A DNA stretch of 64,000 bases from Rhodococcus oxybenzonivorans (GCF_003130705.1 NZ_CP021354.1:2852001-2916000), one strand, 5' to 3'. Numbered from the stretch's first letter, positions 20,976 through 31,373 are shown. A program made the numbers and translations. The notes: generated by a model from the sequence alone, not told the origin.

Positions 20976-21251
20976 ATGGGAGCCATGAGCCCCTGGCACT
21001 GGGCCATCGTTGCGTTGGTCGTTGTCATCCTTTTCGGTTCCAAGAAGCTGCCCGACGCAGCTCGTGGACTCGGCCGCTCGCTTCGCATCTTCAAGAGTGA
21101 GGTCAAGGAGATGCAGAACGACAACAACGCTCCATCACCCACCGCGCAGCAGAGCGCGCCCGCCGAACTGCCCGTGGCGGATACCACCACCACGCCCGTC
21201 ACGCCTCCCGCTCCGGTGCAGCCGCAGCACCCCGAGCACAAGTCGGCGTAG
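20976..21251 (+). CDS. tatA: Sec-independent (Tat) translocase subunit TatA
   Basis: Pore-forming subunit of the twin-arginine translocase in the plasma membrane. The 91-residue protein has one short transmembrane helix ([16 protein letters not shown]), the hinge FGSKKLP and an amphipathic helix ([18 protein letters not shown]), then a disordered Pro/Thr/Gln tail. ATG at 20976 follows TTTTGGAGG ending at 20967. It lies between pafC and tatC, as in mycobacteria, but a strong hairpin separates it from tatC. Confidence 0.96.
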   Translation: MGAMSPWHWAIVALVVVILFGSKKLPDAARGLGRSLRIFKSEVKEMQNDNNAPSPTAQQSAPAELPVADTTTTPVTPPAPVQPQHPEHKSA

Positions 21252-21264
21252 TCCGAGCCGTCTG

Positions 21265-21295
21265 GCAACCGGGGTGACCTCGTCACCCCGGTTGC
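21265..21295 (+). terminator. Perfect hairpin between tatA and tatC
   Basis: GCAACCGGGGTGAC at 21265-21278 pairs with GTCACCCCGGTTGC at 21282-21295 around a 3-base loop, followed by TTGCT. It begins 14 bases after the tatA stop and ends 47 bases before tatC. It should terminate or attenuate transcription, so most tatA message may stop before tatC. Confidence 0.8.
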
Positions 21296-21342
21296 TTGCT
21301 GACCGAGACCGGTTCGCCTGCTGATCAAGACTAGGGCCCATA

Positions 21343-22383
21343 GTGCGTATTCCGTTCGATCCGCGACACAGCAAGCGGAGGACCAATCCCGACGGCACCA
21401 TGTCGTTGGTCGATCACCTCTACGAGTTGCGCACGCGACTGCTCCTGTCCGTGCTGGCGATCCTCGTCACTACCGCGGTCGGCTTCTTCTGGTATTCCCA
21501 TCAGCTTCTCGGCATCGAGAGCCTGGGTGAGCTGCTGCGTGGGCCGTACTGTTCACTGCCCGACTCGAGCCGGGCGGATCTCAGTAGCGACGGCGCATGC
21601 CGGCTGCTCGCCACCGGACCGTTCGAGCAGTTCATGTTGCGGTTCAAGGTGGCTTTCACCGCGGGCATCGTTCTGGCGTGCCCGATCTGGCTGTACGAGC
21701 TGTGGGCCTTCATCACGCCAGGCCTGTATGCGAAGGAACGCCGCTACGCCATCGGCTTCGTGGTGTCGGGGGCGCTGCTGTTCGTCGCCGGCGCGGTGCT
21801 GGCGTACGTGGTGGTCGCCAAGGCGTTGCACTTCCTGTTGACGATCGGCGACAACGTTCAGATCACGGCGCTCGGCGGTGCCGAGTACTTCGGGTTCATC
21901 GTCAATCTCCTGATCATCTTCGGTGTCAGTTTCGAGATTCCATTGCTCATCGTCGCGCTGAACTTCGTCGGCATCTTGCCGTACGCCAAGCTCAAGGCAT
22001 GGCGGCGCGGGTTGATCTTCGCGTTGTTCGTCTTCGCTGCGATCGCCACGCCCGGGCAGGACCCGTTCTCGATGCTGGCGCTCGCGCTGGCCCTGACGGT
22101 GTTGTTCGAAATCGCCGTGCAGATCGCTCGCCTCAACGACCGAAGGAAGGCGCGGCGCAGCGAACAGGAATGGGGGGCGCTGGACGACGACGAAGCGTCG
22201 CCGATCGCCGCCCCGAAGGATCTGGACGAGGCCTTCGACGCCGCGCCGACCCCGGTTCCCGAGCCCGCCGGCCGCTTCCGGCGTGGCCGCAAATCCGGCC
22301 GGTCCGGTTCAGCGATCCAGGGTGACGGCGCCACCACGACCGGCCCCAACACGCCGGGTCAGGACTTTTCCGACACCCTGTGA
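21343..22383 (+). CDS. tatC: Sec-independent (Tat) translocase subunit TatC
   Basis: Receptor subunit that recognises twin-arginine signal peptides. It has 346 residues and six transmembrane segments, starting with [19 protein letters not shown] after the conserved [14 protein letters not shown]. Periplasmic loops include the [18 protein letters not shown] region, and the [10 protein letters not shown] motif is present. A long charged cytoplasmic tail of about 90 residues (from about residue 260) is typical of actinobacterial TatC. GTG at 21343 is used. helY starts 13 bases after the stop, so the two are probably co-transcribed. Confidence 0.96.
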   Translation: MRIPFDPRHSKRRTNPDGTMSLVDHLYELRTRLLLSVLAILVTTAVGFFWYSHQLLGIESLGELLRGPYCSLPDSSRADLSSDGACRLLATGPFEQFMLRFKVAFTAGIVLACPIWLYELWAFITPGLYAKERRYAIGFVVSGALLFVAGAVLAYVVVAKALHFLLTIGDNVQITALGGAEYFGFIVNLLIIFGVSFEIPLLIVALNFVGILPYAKLKAWRRGLIFALFVFAAIATPGQDPFSMLALALALTVLFEIAVQIARLNDRRKARRSEQEWGALDDDEASPIAAPKDLDEAFDAAPTPVPEPAGRFRRGRKSGRSGSAIQGDGATTTGPNTPGQDFSDTL

Positions 22384-22395
22384 CAATCTGACGGG

Positions 22396-25134
22396 GTGGC
22401 TGTAACAACAGGCGAGGCAACCGGCGGCACCGAGCTCGACGTGTTCTCGGCGCTGCTCGGTTTCGTCCTCGATCCCTTCCAGATCAATGCTTGCCGCGCG
22501 CTCGAGGCCGGGCACGGTGTCCTCGTGTGCGCACCGACCGGTGCAGGCAAGACGGTGGTCGGTGAGTTCGCCGTGCATCTGGCCCTCGCGTCGGGGCGCA
22601 AATGCTTCTACACCACGCCGATCAAGGCGCTGAGCAACCAGAAGTACGCCGAGTTGGTGCGCAGGTACGGCAAGAATTCGGTGGGTTTGCTGACCGGCGA
22701 TTCGAGCATCAACTCCGACGCCCCCGTGGTGGTGATGACCACCGAGGTCCTGCGCAACATGCTGTACGCCGATTCGCCGGCGTTGCGCGGTCTGTCCCAT
22801 GTGGTGATGGACGAAGTGCACTTTTTGGCGGATCGGTTCCGCGGCGCCGTGTGGGAAGAGGTGATCCTACACCTGTCCGAGGACGTGCGGCTGGTCAGCC
22901 TGTCGGCGACGGTCAGCAACGCCGAGGAATTCGGTGCCTGGATGGAAACCGTCCGGGGCGATACCACCGTGGTCGTCGACGAAACCCGCCCGATCCCGCT
23001 GTGGCAGCACATCATGGTCGGCCGTCGACTGTTCGACCTCTTCGACACCCGGGCCCGCACCACGGACGGCAACCGCGACCTGGTGGTCGACCAGGACCTG
23101 GTCCGGCACGTCAAACAGCGGCAGGCACTCGAGCGGGTCGACCCTTGGGAGTCGCGTGAACGTGGGCGGCGAGGAGGTCGAGGTGGGGTGCCGAGCGACT
23201 TCCGCCCGCTGCCGCGTCCGGAGGTCATTGCCCGCCTCGACGACGAGGGACTGCTCCCGGCCATCACTTTCATCTTCAGCAGGGCCGGCTGCGACGCCGC
23301 CCTGGCGCAATGCCTGCGGTCGCGGCTCGACCTGACGAGTGCCGAGCAGGTAGCCGAGATCCGCACGATCATCGACGCCCACACCGGTGACCTACCGAAG
23401 GCGGATCTCGAAGTGCTCGGCTACTGGGAGTGGCGGAAGGCGCTCGAGCGGGGGCTCGCCGCGCACCACGCCGGTATGCTGCCCGCGTTCCGTCAGACCG
23501 TCGAGGAGTTGTTCGTCAAAGGTCTGGTCCGCGCGGTTTTCGCCACGGAGACATTGGCGCTCGGCATCAACATGCCCGCCCGCACGGTGGTCCTGGAACG
23601 GCTCGTGAAGTACAACGGCGAAGCGCACGCCGAATTGACGCCGGGGGAGTACACCCAGCTCACCGGCCGCGCCGGTCGCCGCGGCATCGACGTCGAGGGG
23701 CACGCGGTGGTGTTGTGGCAGCCCGGGGTGGAGCCGGTGGACGTCGCGGGTCTGGCCTCCACCCGTACCTTCCCGCTACGCAGTTCGTTCCGTCCCGGCT
23801 ACAACATGACGATCAACCTGATCGACCGGATGGGTGCTCCGGAATCGCGGGCCCTGTTGGAGAGGTCGTTCGCTCAGTTCCAGGCCGACCGTTCCGTGGT
23901 CGGGCTGACGCGGGGTATCGAGCGCAACGAGGCGGCGATGGCCACCCTGCGGGAGCGGCTCGGCGGCGAAGACGGCGAGTACTTCGAATACGCGCGGCTG
24001 CGGGAAGAACTGAGCAGCAGAGAGCGGGCTCTCGAGCGACAGGGCCGCAGCGAGCGCCGCGACGCCGCCGTCGAGTCCCTCACCTCGTTGCGGCGCGGTG
24101 ACGTGATCGCGATTCCGGTGGGCAGGCATTCAGGTCTGGCCGTCGTCCTGGAACCAGACAGGGACCCGACCGATCCGAAGCCGCTGATCCTGACGGAAGG
24201 GAAGTGGGCGGGCCGGGTGTCGGCCGGCGACTTCCCCGAGCCCGCGCGGTCGCTGGGCTCGATGCGGATGCCTCGCCGAGTCGACCATCACACCGCCCGG
24301 GTTCGCCGCGATCTGGCTTCGGCGTTGCGCAGCACCGGCATTGTCGTGCCGGGACGCCGCAAGAAGAAGAAGGCGGGCGCCGCCGACGACGCGGAGATCG
24401 CGCGGCTGCGGCGGGCGATCCGTCAGCATCCCTGCCACTCCTGGCCCGACCGTGAACAGTTGAGCCGGATCGGTGATCGGTACAACCGGCTGGCCCGCGA
24501 GACCGAGACCATGCGGCAGAAGGTGGCCGCCACGACCAACTCGTTGGCCCGCACCTTCGATCGCATCCTGGCGCTGCTGACCGAACGTGGGTATGTCACT
24601 GCGGGTGAGCATCCGGAGGCCACCGAGGACGGCGCCCGACTGAGCCGAATCTATTCGGAGAGTGACCTTCTCGTCGCCGAGTGCCTGCGCCAGGGCGTGT
24701 GGAAGGGGCTGGGTCCCGCCGAGCTCGCCGCTGTCGTCTCGTCCGTCGTCTTCGAATCGCGGCGCGAAGGCGACACCATCGAACAGGGTGGCCCCGGGGC
24801 GTTGCGGTACGCGCTCGACGAGACGGTGCGGGTGTGGCGGGATCTGCGGGCCGAGGAGATCCGGTTCAAACTGCCGCCGACGCGTGAACCCGACTTGGGG
24901 TTCGCCTCGGCCATTTTCCAATGGGCGAGCGAGAATTCGTTGGTCGACGCGTTGATCGCCGCCGGCGATCAGGGGCGTGCTCTGTCGGCGGGTGACTTCG
25001 TCCGCTGGTGCCGACAGGTGATCGATCTGCTCGAGCAGGTCCGCTCGACGTCGCCGGACCCCGGGGTGAGCAGGGCGGCAGGCCGGGCGGTGTCCGCGAT
25101 CCGTCGTGGTGTCGTCGCGGTGGATGCAGCGTGA
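22396..25134 (+). CDS. helY: Ski2/Mtr4-like DEVH-box RNA helicase HelY
   Basis: A 912-residue superfamily 2 helicase. Walker A APTGAGKT is at residues 46-53 and the DEVH box at 139-142. Motif VI lies in the segment TGRAGRRGID. The C-terminal half carries the arch/winged-helix domains of the Ski2/Mtr4 group (DSH C-terminal domain). The mycobacterial orthologue is HelY. A role in RNA processing or decay is inferred from the family. GTG at 22396 follows tatC by 13 bases. Confidence 0.94.
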   Translation: MAVTTGEATGGTELDVFSALLGFVLDPFQINACRALEAGHGVLVCAPTGAGKTVVGEFAVHLALASGRKCFYTTPIKALSNQKYAELVRRYGKNSVGLLTGDSSINSDAPVVVMTTEVLRNMLYADSPALRGLSHVVMDEVHFLADRFRGAVWEEVILHLSEDVRLVSLSATVSNAEEFGAWMETVRGDTTVVVDETRPIPLWQHIMVGRRLFDLFDTRARTTDGNRDLVVDQDLVRHVKQRQALERVDPWESRERGRRGGRGGVPSDFRPLPRPEVIARLDDEGLLPAITFIFSRAGCDAALAQCLRSRLDLTSAEQVAEIRTIIDAHTGDLPKADLEVLGYWEWRKALERGLAAHHAGMLPAFRQTVEELFVKGLVRAVFATETLALGINMPARTVVLERLVKYNGEAHAELTPGEYTQLTGRAGRRGIDVEGHAVVLWQPGVEPVDVAGLASTRTFPLRSSFRPGYNMTINLIDRMGAPESRALLERSFAQFQADRSVVGLTRGIERNEAAMATLRERLGGEDGEYFEYARLREELSSRERALERQGRSERRDAAVESLTSLRRGDVIAIPVGRHSGLAVVLEPDRDPTDPKPLILTEGKWAGRVSAGDFPEPARSLGSMRMPRRVDHHTARVRRDLASALRSTGIVVPGRRKKKKAGAADDAEIARLRRAIRQHPCHSWPDREQLSRIGDRYNRLARETETMRQKVAATTNSLARTFDRILALLTERGYVTAGEHPEATEDGARLSRIYSESDLLVAECLRQGVWKGLGPAELAAVVSSVVFESRREGDTIEQGGPGALRYALDETVRVWRDLRAEEIRFKLPPTREPDLGFASAIFQWASENSLVDALIAAGDQGRALSAGDFVRWCRQVIDLLEQVRSTSPDPGVSRAAGRAVSAIRRGVVAVDAA

Positions 25135-25236
25135 CCCGGCGACTGTGTGGTTCGATTCGCACGCCGTCCGACGACCCGAATGCGGGTGCGGGGCGCTACG
25201 GTATGACGACAAGTGACACGTGAGCGGGAGGCGACG

Positions 25237-25911
25237 ATGAGCGGCCCTTACGGACCGAACGACCCGAACGGACAGTGGGGCCCGGGTCAGGGTAACCCTG
25301 ACCAGACCGGCGGCCAGTACGGGTCGCCCCAGTACGGTCAGCAACCACCTGCCCAGCCGTGGGGACAACCGGCACCCGGGGGCCAGCCGGGGCAACCGCA
25401 GTGGGGTCAGCAACCGCAGCAGCCCGGCCAACCGCAGTGGGGTCAACAGCCGCAACCCGGCCAGCTCGGTCAACCGGGTCAGCAGCAGTGGGGTCAACAG
25501 CCCGGCCAGCCCCAGTGGGGTCAGCAGCCCGGGCAACCTCAGCAGTGGGGACAGGCTCCCGGACAGCAGCAGTGGGGTCAGCCGCCGGCGTCGTCCGGCA
25601 AGTCGAAGGTGCCGTGGATCATCGGCGGTGTGGTGGCGCTGCTGGTGGTCGTGGGCGTGGCACTGGCCCTCGCGTTCACCGTGTTCGGCACCGACACCCT
25701 CGACCAGAAGGCCGCCGAGGAGGGTGTCGAGCGCATCGTCACCGAATCGTACGGTGCCGAGAACGTGTCCGGCGTGTCCTGCCCGGCTGACCAGGAAGTG
25801 AAGGAGGGCAACAGCTTCGAGTGCACGCTCACCGTCGATGGTGAGAAGAAGCGAGTCACCCTGACCTTCACCGACGACAAGGGCACCTACGAGGTCAGCC
25901 GTCCCAGTTAG
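25237..25911 (+). CDS. Membrane-anchored protein with QPGQPQWGQ repeats and DUF4333 domain
   Basis: A 224-residue protein of unknown function. Residues 1-125 are a disordered, Pro/Gln/Gly/Trp-rich cytoplasmic region with repeated PGQPQWGQQ units. A single transmembrane helix (PWIIGGVVALLVVVGVALAL) follows, then an extracytoplasmic DUF4333 domain with two cysteines (SGVSCPAD and SFECTL) that may form a disulfide. ATG at 25237 was chosen over GTG at 25213 because GGGAGG lies 6 bases upstream of it. A comparable membrane gene follows helY in mycobacteria. Confidence 0.88.
   Translation: MSGPYGPNDPNGQWGPGQGNPDQTGGQYGSPQYGQQPPAQPWGQPAPGGQPGQPQWGQQPQQPGQPQWGQQPQPGQLGQPGQQQWGQQPGQPQWGQQPGQPQQWGQAPGQQQWGQPPASSGKSKVPWIIGGVVALLVVVGVALALAFTVFGTDTLDQKAAEEGVERIVTESYGAENVSGVSCPADQEVKEGNSFECTLTVDGEKKRVTLTFTDDKGTYEVSRPS
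25384..25580 (+). repeat. Imperfect tandem repeats encoding PGQPQWGQQ units
   Basis: The coding sequence contains at least six imperfect copies of a 24-30-base unit reading roughly CCCGGCCAACCGCAGTGGGG. They produce the low-complexity cytoplasmic tail of the DUF4333 protein. Copy number is likely to vary between strains through slippage. Confidence 0.75.
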
Positions 25912-25937
25912 ATCCGGTAATCCGCCGCGGTCGGCCC

Positions 25938-26894
25938 CTACGGGACCTGCGCGGCGGCCACCGACTGCATCGCCGCCGTGAGGCGGGCAACGGAACTGCC
26001 GATTCCGAGTTCTTCCGCCAGTCCGCCGAGCCGGTCCGCATCGACCGGTTCGGCGGGCAACGTGTCTTCACGGGACAACACGACGTCGGCGTCGCGTACC
26101 ACCCGTACCACCGGCAGGGCGGCGTCGAGATAGTCCGCTGCCGCAGCGAATTTCGCGCGCGCCCCCTTCGCCATGTCCGATTCCGGATCGAGTGCGGCGG
26201 CCCGCAGATTCGCGAGCGATCCGTACTGCATGATCAGGCTCGATGCGGTCTTCTCGCCGATGCCCTTCACCCCGGGCAACCCGTCCGAGGAGTCGCCGCG
26301 CAGCAGGGCGAGTTCGGCGTAGGCGTCGCCGGCCCGGTCCGCCGGTACACCGTATTTGGCGGCCACCTCCGCCGGACCCAGAAGTTCGGCCTTCGCCAGG
26401 CCGCGCACCACGTACAGGACGCGGACCGGCACCGGTTCGTCGGCCACCACCTGCAGGAGGTCGCGGTCTCCGCTGACCACGATGGTCGGGTCGCGGGTCT
26501 CGGTGGCGGCGAGCGTGCCGAGCACGTCGTCCGCCTCGAGACCTTCGGCACCGGCCGTTGCGATCCCGGCGGCGGCGAGGACGTCGAGGATCATCGGCAC
26601 TTGAGGGGACAGGGTGTCGGGCACCTCTTCCTCCGCCCCATCGCTCTCCTCGGCGACCCGGTGCGCCTTGTAAGTGGGCACTGCGGCCACCCGGAACGCT
26701 GGCCGCCAGTCGAGGTCGAGGCACACGGCGAGCCGGGAGGGCCGGTGGGTGGTGATCAGCGCGGCCATCATGTCGGTGAATCCGCGTACGGCGTTGACCG
26801 GTCGGCCGTCCGGGGACGTGATGGAATCGGGCAGCGCGTAGTAGGCGCGAAACCACAGGCTGGCACCGTCGAGGAGAAGCAGGGGCTTACTCAT
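25938..26894 (-). CDS. Stand-alone 5'-3' exonuclease/flap endonuclease (PolA N-domain-like)
   Basis: A 318-residue homologue of the 5'-nuclease domain of DNA polymerase I without the polymerase. Metal-binding acidic residues appear in [33 protein letters not shown] and [10 protein letters not shown], and the helix-3-turn-helix DNA clamp is [13 protein letters not shown]. It probably trims flaps and Okazaki primers. ATG at 26894 is used; the gene is divergent from the aminopeptidase 36 bases away. M. tuberculosis Rv2090 occupies the same place after helY. Confidence 0.9.
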   Translation of the reverse strand: MSKPLLLLDGASLWFRAYYALPDSITSPDGRPVNAVRGFTDMMAALITTHRPSRLAVCLDLDWRPAFRVAAVPTYKAHRVAEESDGAEEEVPDTLSPQVPMILDVLAAAGIATAGAEGLEADDVLGTLAATETRDPTIVVSGDRDLLQVVADEPVPVRVLYVVRGLAKAELLGPAEVAAKYGVPADRAGDAYAELALLRGDSSDGLPGVKGIGEKTASSLIMQYGSLANLRAAALDPESDMAKGARAKFAAAADYLDAALPVVRVVRDADVVLSREDTLPAEPVDADRLGGLAEELGIGSSVARLTAAMQSVAAAQVP

Positions 26895-26930
26895 GGCTCA
26901 CATACTGCCAAACGGCACTAACCTGAGCGC

Positions 26931-28070
26931 ATGAGTTCACTCGGAGCGTCCACGTCCCGCTTCCCCGCAGCCAGTTACGCCGACCGGATTGCCCGGGCCG
27001 GCGCGCTCGCCCGCGAGTCCGGACTCGACGGCCTGCTCATCACACCCGGCCCCGATCTGCGGTATCTGCTCGGTTCCCGCGCCGAATCGTTCGAAAGGCT
27101 CACCTGCCTGGTGATTCCGGCGAACGGTGAGACCGCCTCGGTGGTCGTGCCGCGCCTCGAATTGGCATCGCTCACCGAGTCGGCGGCGTCCGAACTCGGC
27201 GTGAGGGTGCTCGACTGGGTCGACGGGGTCGACCCGTATGCCCTGGTCGCCGGAGTGCTTCCGGCGCCGGCGCGAACCGCCGTCACCGACGCCATGCCGG
27301 CATTGCATCTGCTGCCCCTCGCCCAGGAGCTCGGCGCGCTGCCTGTTCTCGCAACCGGGGTGCTGCGCGAGTTGCGGATGGTCAAGGACGAGGCCGAGAT
27401 CGATGCCCTTCGCCGGGCAGGTCGGGCGATCGACCGGGTGCATGCGCGGATGGGCGAGTTCTTGACGGTCGGCCGCACCGAAGCCGAGGTCGCCGCGGAC
27501 ATCACCGCCGCCATACTCGACGAGGGGCACACGGAAGCCGCCTTCGTGATCGTCGGATCGGGCCCGCACGGCGCCGATCCTCATCACGAGGTGTCGGACC
27601 GGGTAATCGAATCGGGCGACGTGGTGGTCATCGACATCGGCGGCCCCGTGGACCCGGGGTACAACTCCGACTCCACCCGCACCTACTGCATGGGCGAACC
27701 GGATCCGGCGGTGGCGGCCCGGGTGGCCGTCCTCGAGGCGGCGCAGGCGGCGGCCGTCGACCTCGTTCGTCCCGGGGTGGCGGCGGAGGCCGTCGATGCG
27801 GTCGCGCGGGACCTGCTGGCGGCGGAGGGCCTGGCCGACGCCTTCGTCCACCGCACCGGTCATGGCATCGGTCTTTCCGTACACGAGGAGCCGTACATCG
27901 TGTCCGGCAACGCGATCGAGCTGACGGAGGGGATGGCGTTCAGTGTGGAACCGGGAATCTACTTCCCCGGGCAGTGGGGGGCTCGCATCGAGGACATCGT
28001 CGTCGTCACCGCCGACGGCTGTGAATCCCTCAACACCCGGCCGCACGGGTTGACCATTCTTCCCGGCTGA
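26931..28070 (+). CDS. M24-family Xaa-Pro dipeptidase/aminopeptidase
   Basis: A 379-residue cytosolic metallopeptidase with the creatinase-like N-terminal domain (about 10-145) and the pita-bread catalytic domain. The five expected metal ligands are visible: Asp in VVIDIG (D235), Asp in YNSDSTRT (D247), His in HRTGHGIG, Glu in VEPGIYF and Glu in RIEDIV. It cleaves X-Pro bonds. ATG at 26931 is supported by the short divergent spacer to the exonuclease. The mycobacterial counterpart near helY is PepE. Confidence 0.92.
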   Translation: MSSLGASTSRFPAASYADRIARAGALARESGLDGLLITPGPDLRYLLGSRAESFERLTCLVIPANGETASVVVPRLELASLTESAASELGVRVLDWVDGVDPYALVAGVLPAPARTAVTDAMPALHLLPLAQELGALPVLATGVLRELRMVKDEAEIDALRRAGRAIDRVHARMGEFLTVGRTEAEVAADITAAILDEGHTEAAFVIVGSGPHGADPHHEVSDRVIESGDVVVIDIGGPVDPGYNSDSTRTYCMGEPDPAVAARVAVLEAAQAAAVDLVRPGVAAEAVDAVARDLLAAEGLADAFVHRTGHGIGLSVHEEPYIVSGNAIELTEGMAFSVEPGIYFPGQWGARIEDIVVVTADGCESLNTRPHGLTILPG

Positions 28071-28150
28071 TCCGGCTCGGCCGATCGGACGTGCGGCAGG
28101 GCCTGCCGCCACGGGTAGTAACATCTACCCTTTGTTCGCGACCGCACTCG

Positions 28151-28170
28151 CCGCCGCCCGTCGGCGGCGG
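28151..28170 (+). terminator. Short GC hairpin between the peptidase and ppm1
   Basis: CCGCCGCC at 28151-28158 pairs with GGCGGCGG at 28163-28170 around CGTC. It lies 81 bases after the peptidase stop and 30 before ppm1. It could end the peptidase transcript or be a structured leader of ppm1; the sequence alone does not decide. Confidence 0.4.
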
Positions 28171-28199
28171 GTCGGGATCACAGATCAACCGAAGGTGTC

Positions 28200-28958
28200 A
28201 TGGAGAGCGTCGCCCCGAAGGTAACCGTCGTCGTACCGACGTACAACGAACGCGACAACCTGCCCAAGCTCGTCGAATTTCTCGACGCGTTGCAGATCGC
28301 GAACATGCACGTGCTCGTGGTCGACGACAACTCGCCGGACGGTACCGGCGACGTCGCCGAGAAGCTCGCGATCGACGCGCCCATCCCGGTGGGTGTCCTG
28401 CACCGCACCGTCAAAGACGGGCTCGGGCGCGCCTACGTGGCCGGGATGACACGGGCGCTCGACGAGGGCGCCGACATCGTCATTCAGATGGACGCCGACC
28501 TGTCGCACCCCGCCGAGGCGATTCCGCGCATGGTCGAGGCACTGACGCAGACGGATGCCGCGGTGGTGCTCGGTTCTCGTTACGTGGCCGGCGGTGCGGT
28601 TGCCAGCGACTGGCCCTGGCATCGTAAGGCTCTGTCGGCGTGGGCCAATTTCTACGTCAACGCGATTCTGCGGCTGCGGGTGAAGGATGCCACCGCCGGG
28701 TTCAAGGCCTGGCACGCCGACACTCTGCGGGCGATCGACGTTCATGGGGTGCAGAGCAACGGCTACGCCTTCCAGGTCGAGATGAACTACCGGACCGTGC
28801 AGCGCGGCATGCGCATCGCCGAGGTGCCCATCCGTTTCGAGGAGCGCACCGATGGTGTGTCGAAGATGAGCCTGGGTGTGCAGATGGAGTCGGCGCTGGT
28901 GCCGTGGAAACTGCGGTTCAGTGGCCGCGCAGCGAAGCGGAACCGAGCACGCGGCTGA
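28200..28958 (+). CDS. ppm1: Polyprenol monophosphomannose synthase (catalytic domain)
   Basis: Transfers mannose from GDP-mannose to polyprenyl phosphate, making the lipid donor for lipomannan and protein mannosylation at the membrane. The 252-residue GT-A family 2 enzyme shows [29 protein letters not shown] and the metal-binding QMDADLSHP. The conserved GSRYVAGG and [11 protein letters not shown] follow. There is no fused acyltransferase domain, unlike Ppm1 of M. tuberculosis but like many rhodococci and corynebacteria. ATG at 28200 follows GAAGG. The 3' end overlaps the convergent F420 enzyme gene by 41 bases. Confidence 0.92.
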   Translation: MESVAPKVTVVVPTYNERDNLPKLVEFLDALQIANMHVLVVDDNSPDGTGDVAEKLAIDAPIPVGVLHRTVKDGLGRAYVAGMTRALDEGADIVIQMDADLSHPAEAIPRMVEALTQTDAAVVLGSRYVAGGAVASDWPWHRKALSAWANFYVNAILRLRVKDATAGFKAWHADTLRAIDVHGVQSNGYAFQVEMNYRTVQRGMRIAEVPIRFEERTDGVSKMSLGVQMESALVPWKLRFSGRAAKRNRARG

Positions 28959-29331
28959 CCGCGATCTCGACGACCACCCGGGTCGGATTCTCGCGCGGCT
29001 GCCGGTAGCGGGCCGCGTACCGTGCGACCGCATCCGCCACCGCCTGCGGGTCGGTGAGCACCCGGGACGGCCCCTCGAGGGTCATCCACCGCGGGCCGTC
29101 GACCTGGCTCACCGCGGCGTACCCGCCACGGTCGGCGTTGAGCGCCTTCTGGGACGAACCGTTGGTGATCACCCGTGCGATGCCGTGCTCCTGATCCCAG
29201 GTGAAGCCGACGGCCACCACATGGGGGGTGCCGTTCTTGCGCAGTGTGGTGAGGGTACCGAGGTGATATTCACCGAGGAAGGTGAGAGCTGAATCGGTGA
29301 GGCGAATCGGTGCCTGGGGGGTGCGGTCCAT
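28918..29331 (-). CDS. F420-dependent biliverdin reductase-like split-barrel protein (Rv2074 type)
   Basis: A 137-residue split beta-barrel protein closely resembling M. tuberculosis Rv2074, which reduces biliverdin with reduced F420. Matching blocks include [37 protein letters not shown] and [13 protein letters not shown]. The same gene borders the SDR-cobL-cobM-cobK operon in mycobacteria, which supports orthology. ATG at 29331 is used. Its 3' end runs 41 bases into ppm1 on the other strand. Confidence 0.86.
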   Translation of the reverse strand: MDRTPQAPIRLTDSALTFLGEYHLGTLTTLRKNGTPHVVAVGFTWDQEHGIARVITNGSSQKALNADRGGYAAVSQVDGPRWMTLEGPSRVLTDPQAVADAVARYAARYRQPRENPTRVVVEIAVSRVLGSASLRGH

Positions 29332-29361
29332 GACCCGACGGTAATCCAGGACACTGGACCG

Positions 29362-30138
29362 GTGAGCGTGGGATCGAAGAGGAACAGCCGGCAGCATGCG
29401 GACGACGGGGCGGTACTCCTGCTGGGCGGGCGCAGCGAGATCGGTCTCGAGATCGCGACCCGGCTGGCGCCCGGCCGCACGATGGTCCTGGCGGCGCGCC
29501 GAAGCGGCGACCTCGCCGCCGAACGGCAAGCGTTGCTCGACGCCGGTGCGTCGGCCGTGGAGTGCGTGGAATTCGATGCCGACGACCTCGGCGGCCACGA
29601 GGGACTTCTCCGGTCCGTCGTGACCGCGTACGGCCCGGTGGCGGTGGCGATCCTCGCGTTCGGCATTCTGGGCGATCAGGCGCGCGCCGAGCGGGACGCA
29701 CGACACGCCGTGGCGGTGGTGCACACCGATTACGTCGCACAGATCAGTGTGCTGACTCATCTGGCCACCCTGCTCCGCGCCCAGGGGTCGGGACGCCTGG
29801 TGGTGTTCTCGTCCGTCGCCGGAGTGCGGGTACGGCGGGCCAACTACGTGTACGGGTCCGCGAAGGCCGGGCTCGACGGATTCGCCTCCGGACTCGGGGA
29901 CGCCCTCCACGGCAGCGGGGTGTCCCTCATGCTGGTCCGGCCGGGTTTCGTCGTCGGACGGATGACGGAGGGGATGTCCGCGGCACCGATGTCGAGTACG
30001 CCCGGGCAGGTCGCGGACGCTGTGGTCCGCGGACTGCGCCGGGGGTCGGCCCGGGTGTGGGTGCCGGGACGGCTGCGCCCGGTGTTCTTCGTTCTGCGGC
30101 TGCTGCCGCAGGCACTCTGGCGCCGGATGCCGCGATGA
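29362..30138 (+). CDS. Short-chain dehydrogenase/reductase (Rv2073c-like)
   Basis: A 258-residue SDR. The cofactor-binding turn is atypical ([17 protein letters not shown]), while the catalytic Tyr-x3-Lys is clear (YVYGSAKAG) with Ser in VVFSSVAG. Overall it resembles the DprE2-like decaprenylphosphoryl-ribose reductases, but its position in front of cobL, where Rv2073c sits in M. tuberculosis, does not reveal a substrate. GTG at 29362. The stop overlaps the cobL start by 4 bases (ATGA), so it is in the cob operon. Confidence 0.85.
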   Translation: MSVGSKRNSRQHADDGAVLLLGGRSEIGLEIATRLAPGRTMVLAARRSGDLAAERQALLDAGASAVECVEFDADDLGGHEGLLRSVVTAYGPVAVAILAFGILGDQARAERDARHAVAVVHTDYVAQISVLTHLATLLRAQGSGRLVVFSSVAGVRVRRANYVYGSAKAGLDGFASGLGDALHGSGVSLMLVRPGFVVGRMTEGMSAAPMSSTPGQVADAVVRGLRRGSARVWVPGRLRPVFFVLRLLPQALWRRMPR

Positions 30139-31373
30139 GTGATGTCGTCGCCGTGGTGGGTATCGGCGCGGACGGCTGGGACGGGCTGTCTCCGCGCGGG
30201 CAACGGGAGATCCGGGAAGCCGATGTGCTGATGGGCTCGAGCAGGCAACTCGCGCTGATCCCCGAATCTCCTGCGCTGCGGGTTGCATGGCCGTCGCCGC
30301 TGGTGCCGGCGCTCGGTGGTCTGTTGGACGCTCATGCCGGCCGGAAGGTGTGCGTGCTGGCGAGCGGCGACCCGATGTTCCACGGCATCGGGGTGACACT
30401 GGTCGAGCTGCTGGGTCCGGAACGGGTGCGCGTCGTCAGCCATCCGTCTTCGGCGACGCTGGCCTGCGCCCGGTTGGGCTGGCCGGCGCACGACACTCCT
30501 GTGGTGAGCCTGGTGAACCGGCCGCCGGAGACATTGTTGCCCGCCCTGCACGATCAGGCGCGCATTCTGGTGCTCAGCCGCGACGAACACACCCCGGCCG
30601 CGGTGGCCGCGCTGCTGCGAGGTCACGGGTTCGGCGACTCGCACCTCACTGTGCTGGGGGAGCTGGGCGGGCCCGGGGAATCCCGGGTCGACGGGACGGC
30701 GTCGATGTGGAACCACGCCGCCGGGGCCCGGCTGAACGTGATCGCCGTGGCGTGCCGCGCGAGCGCGGACAGCCCACGGCTGACCAGGCTTCCCGGCCTT
30801 GCCGATGCGGCGTACTCGGGTGACGGTCAGATGACCAAGCACGAGATCCGGGCACTGACGCTGTGCGCCCTGGCGCCGGCTCCGGGAGAGGTCCTCTGGG
30901 ATGTGGGCGGCGGGTCGGGCACGATCGCGATCGAATGGATGCGCAGTCATCCCCGGTGCCGGGCCGTCGCGTTCGAGCGTGATCCCACGCGCGTCGCCCA
31001 GATCGAGGCGAACGCAACCGCACTCGGGGTGCCCGCCCTCACCGTCCACGGTGCCGCGCCCGCGGCGTTCGGTGACGTGCGGGAACAGGAGGGACGTGTG
31101 CCGGACGCCATTTTCGTCGGTGGCGGCCTCACCGAGGACGGTGTTCTCGACGGGTGCTGGTCCCGGCTCCGTGACGGCGGCCGATTGGTGGCCAACGCAG
31201 TGACGGCGGAATCGGAGGCGCTGCTGCTGCGGTGGTTCTCCGTGCACGGCGGGCAGCTTCGCAAGTTCCAGGTGTATCGCGGCCAACCGCTCGGCGGATT
31301 CACTGCCTGGCGTCCACAATTGCCGGTCGCGCAATGGTCGGTGACGAAGCAGGCGAAAGGTGATTCAGCATGA
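30135..31373 (+). CDS. cobL: Precorrin-6Y C5,15-methyltransferase (decarboxylating) CobL
   Basis: A 412-residue bifunctional enzyme of aerobic corrin synthesis. The N-terminal CbiE-like methyltransferase (about 1-195: [25 protein letters not shown]) methylates C5. The C-terminal CbiT-like half (about 210-400: [27 protein letters not shown]) methylates C15 and decarboxylates. ATG at 30135 overlaps the SDR stop, and the end overlaps cobM by 4 bases, so SDR-cobL-cobM form one tightly coupled operon. Confidence 0.95.
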   Translation: MSDVVAVVGIGADGWDGLSPRGQREIREADVLMGSSRQLALIPESPALRVAWPSPLVPALGGLLDAHAGRKVCVLASGDPMFHGIGVTLVELLGPERVRVVSHPSSATLACARLGWPAHDTPVVSLVNRPPETLLPALHDQARILVLSRDEHTPAAVAALLRGHGFGDSHLTVLGELGGPGESRVDGTASMWNHAAGARLNVIAVACRASADSPRLTRLPGLADAAYSGDGQMTKHEIRALTLCALAPAPGEVLWDVGGGSGTIAIEWMRSHPRCRAVAFERDPTRVAQIEANATALGVPALTVHGAAPAAFGDVREQEGRVPDAIFVGGGLTEDGVLDGCWSRLRDGGRLVANAVTAESEALLLRWFSVHGGQLRKFQVYRGQPLGGFTAWRPQLPVAQWSVTKQAKGDSA

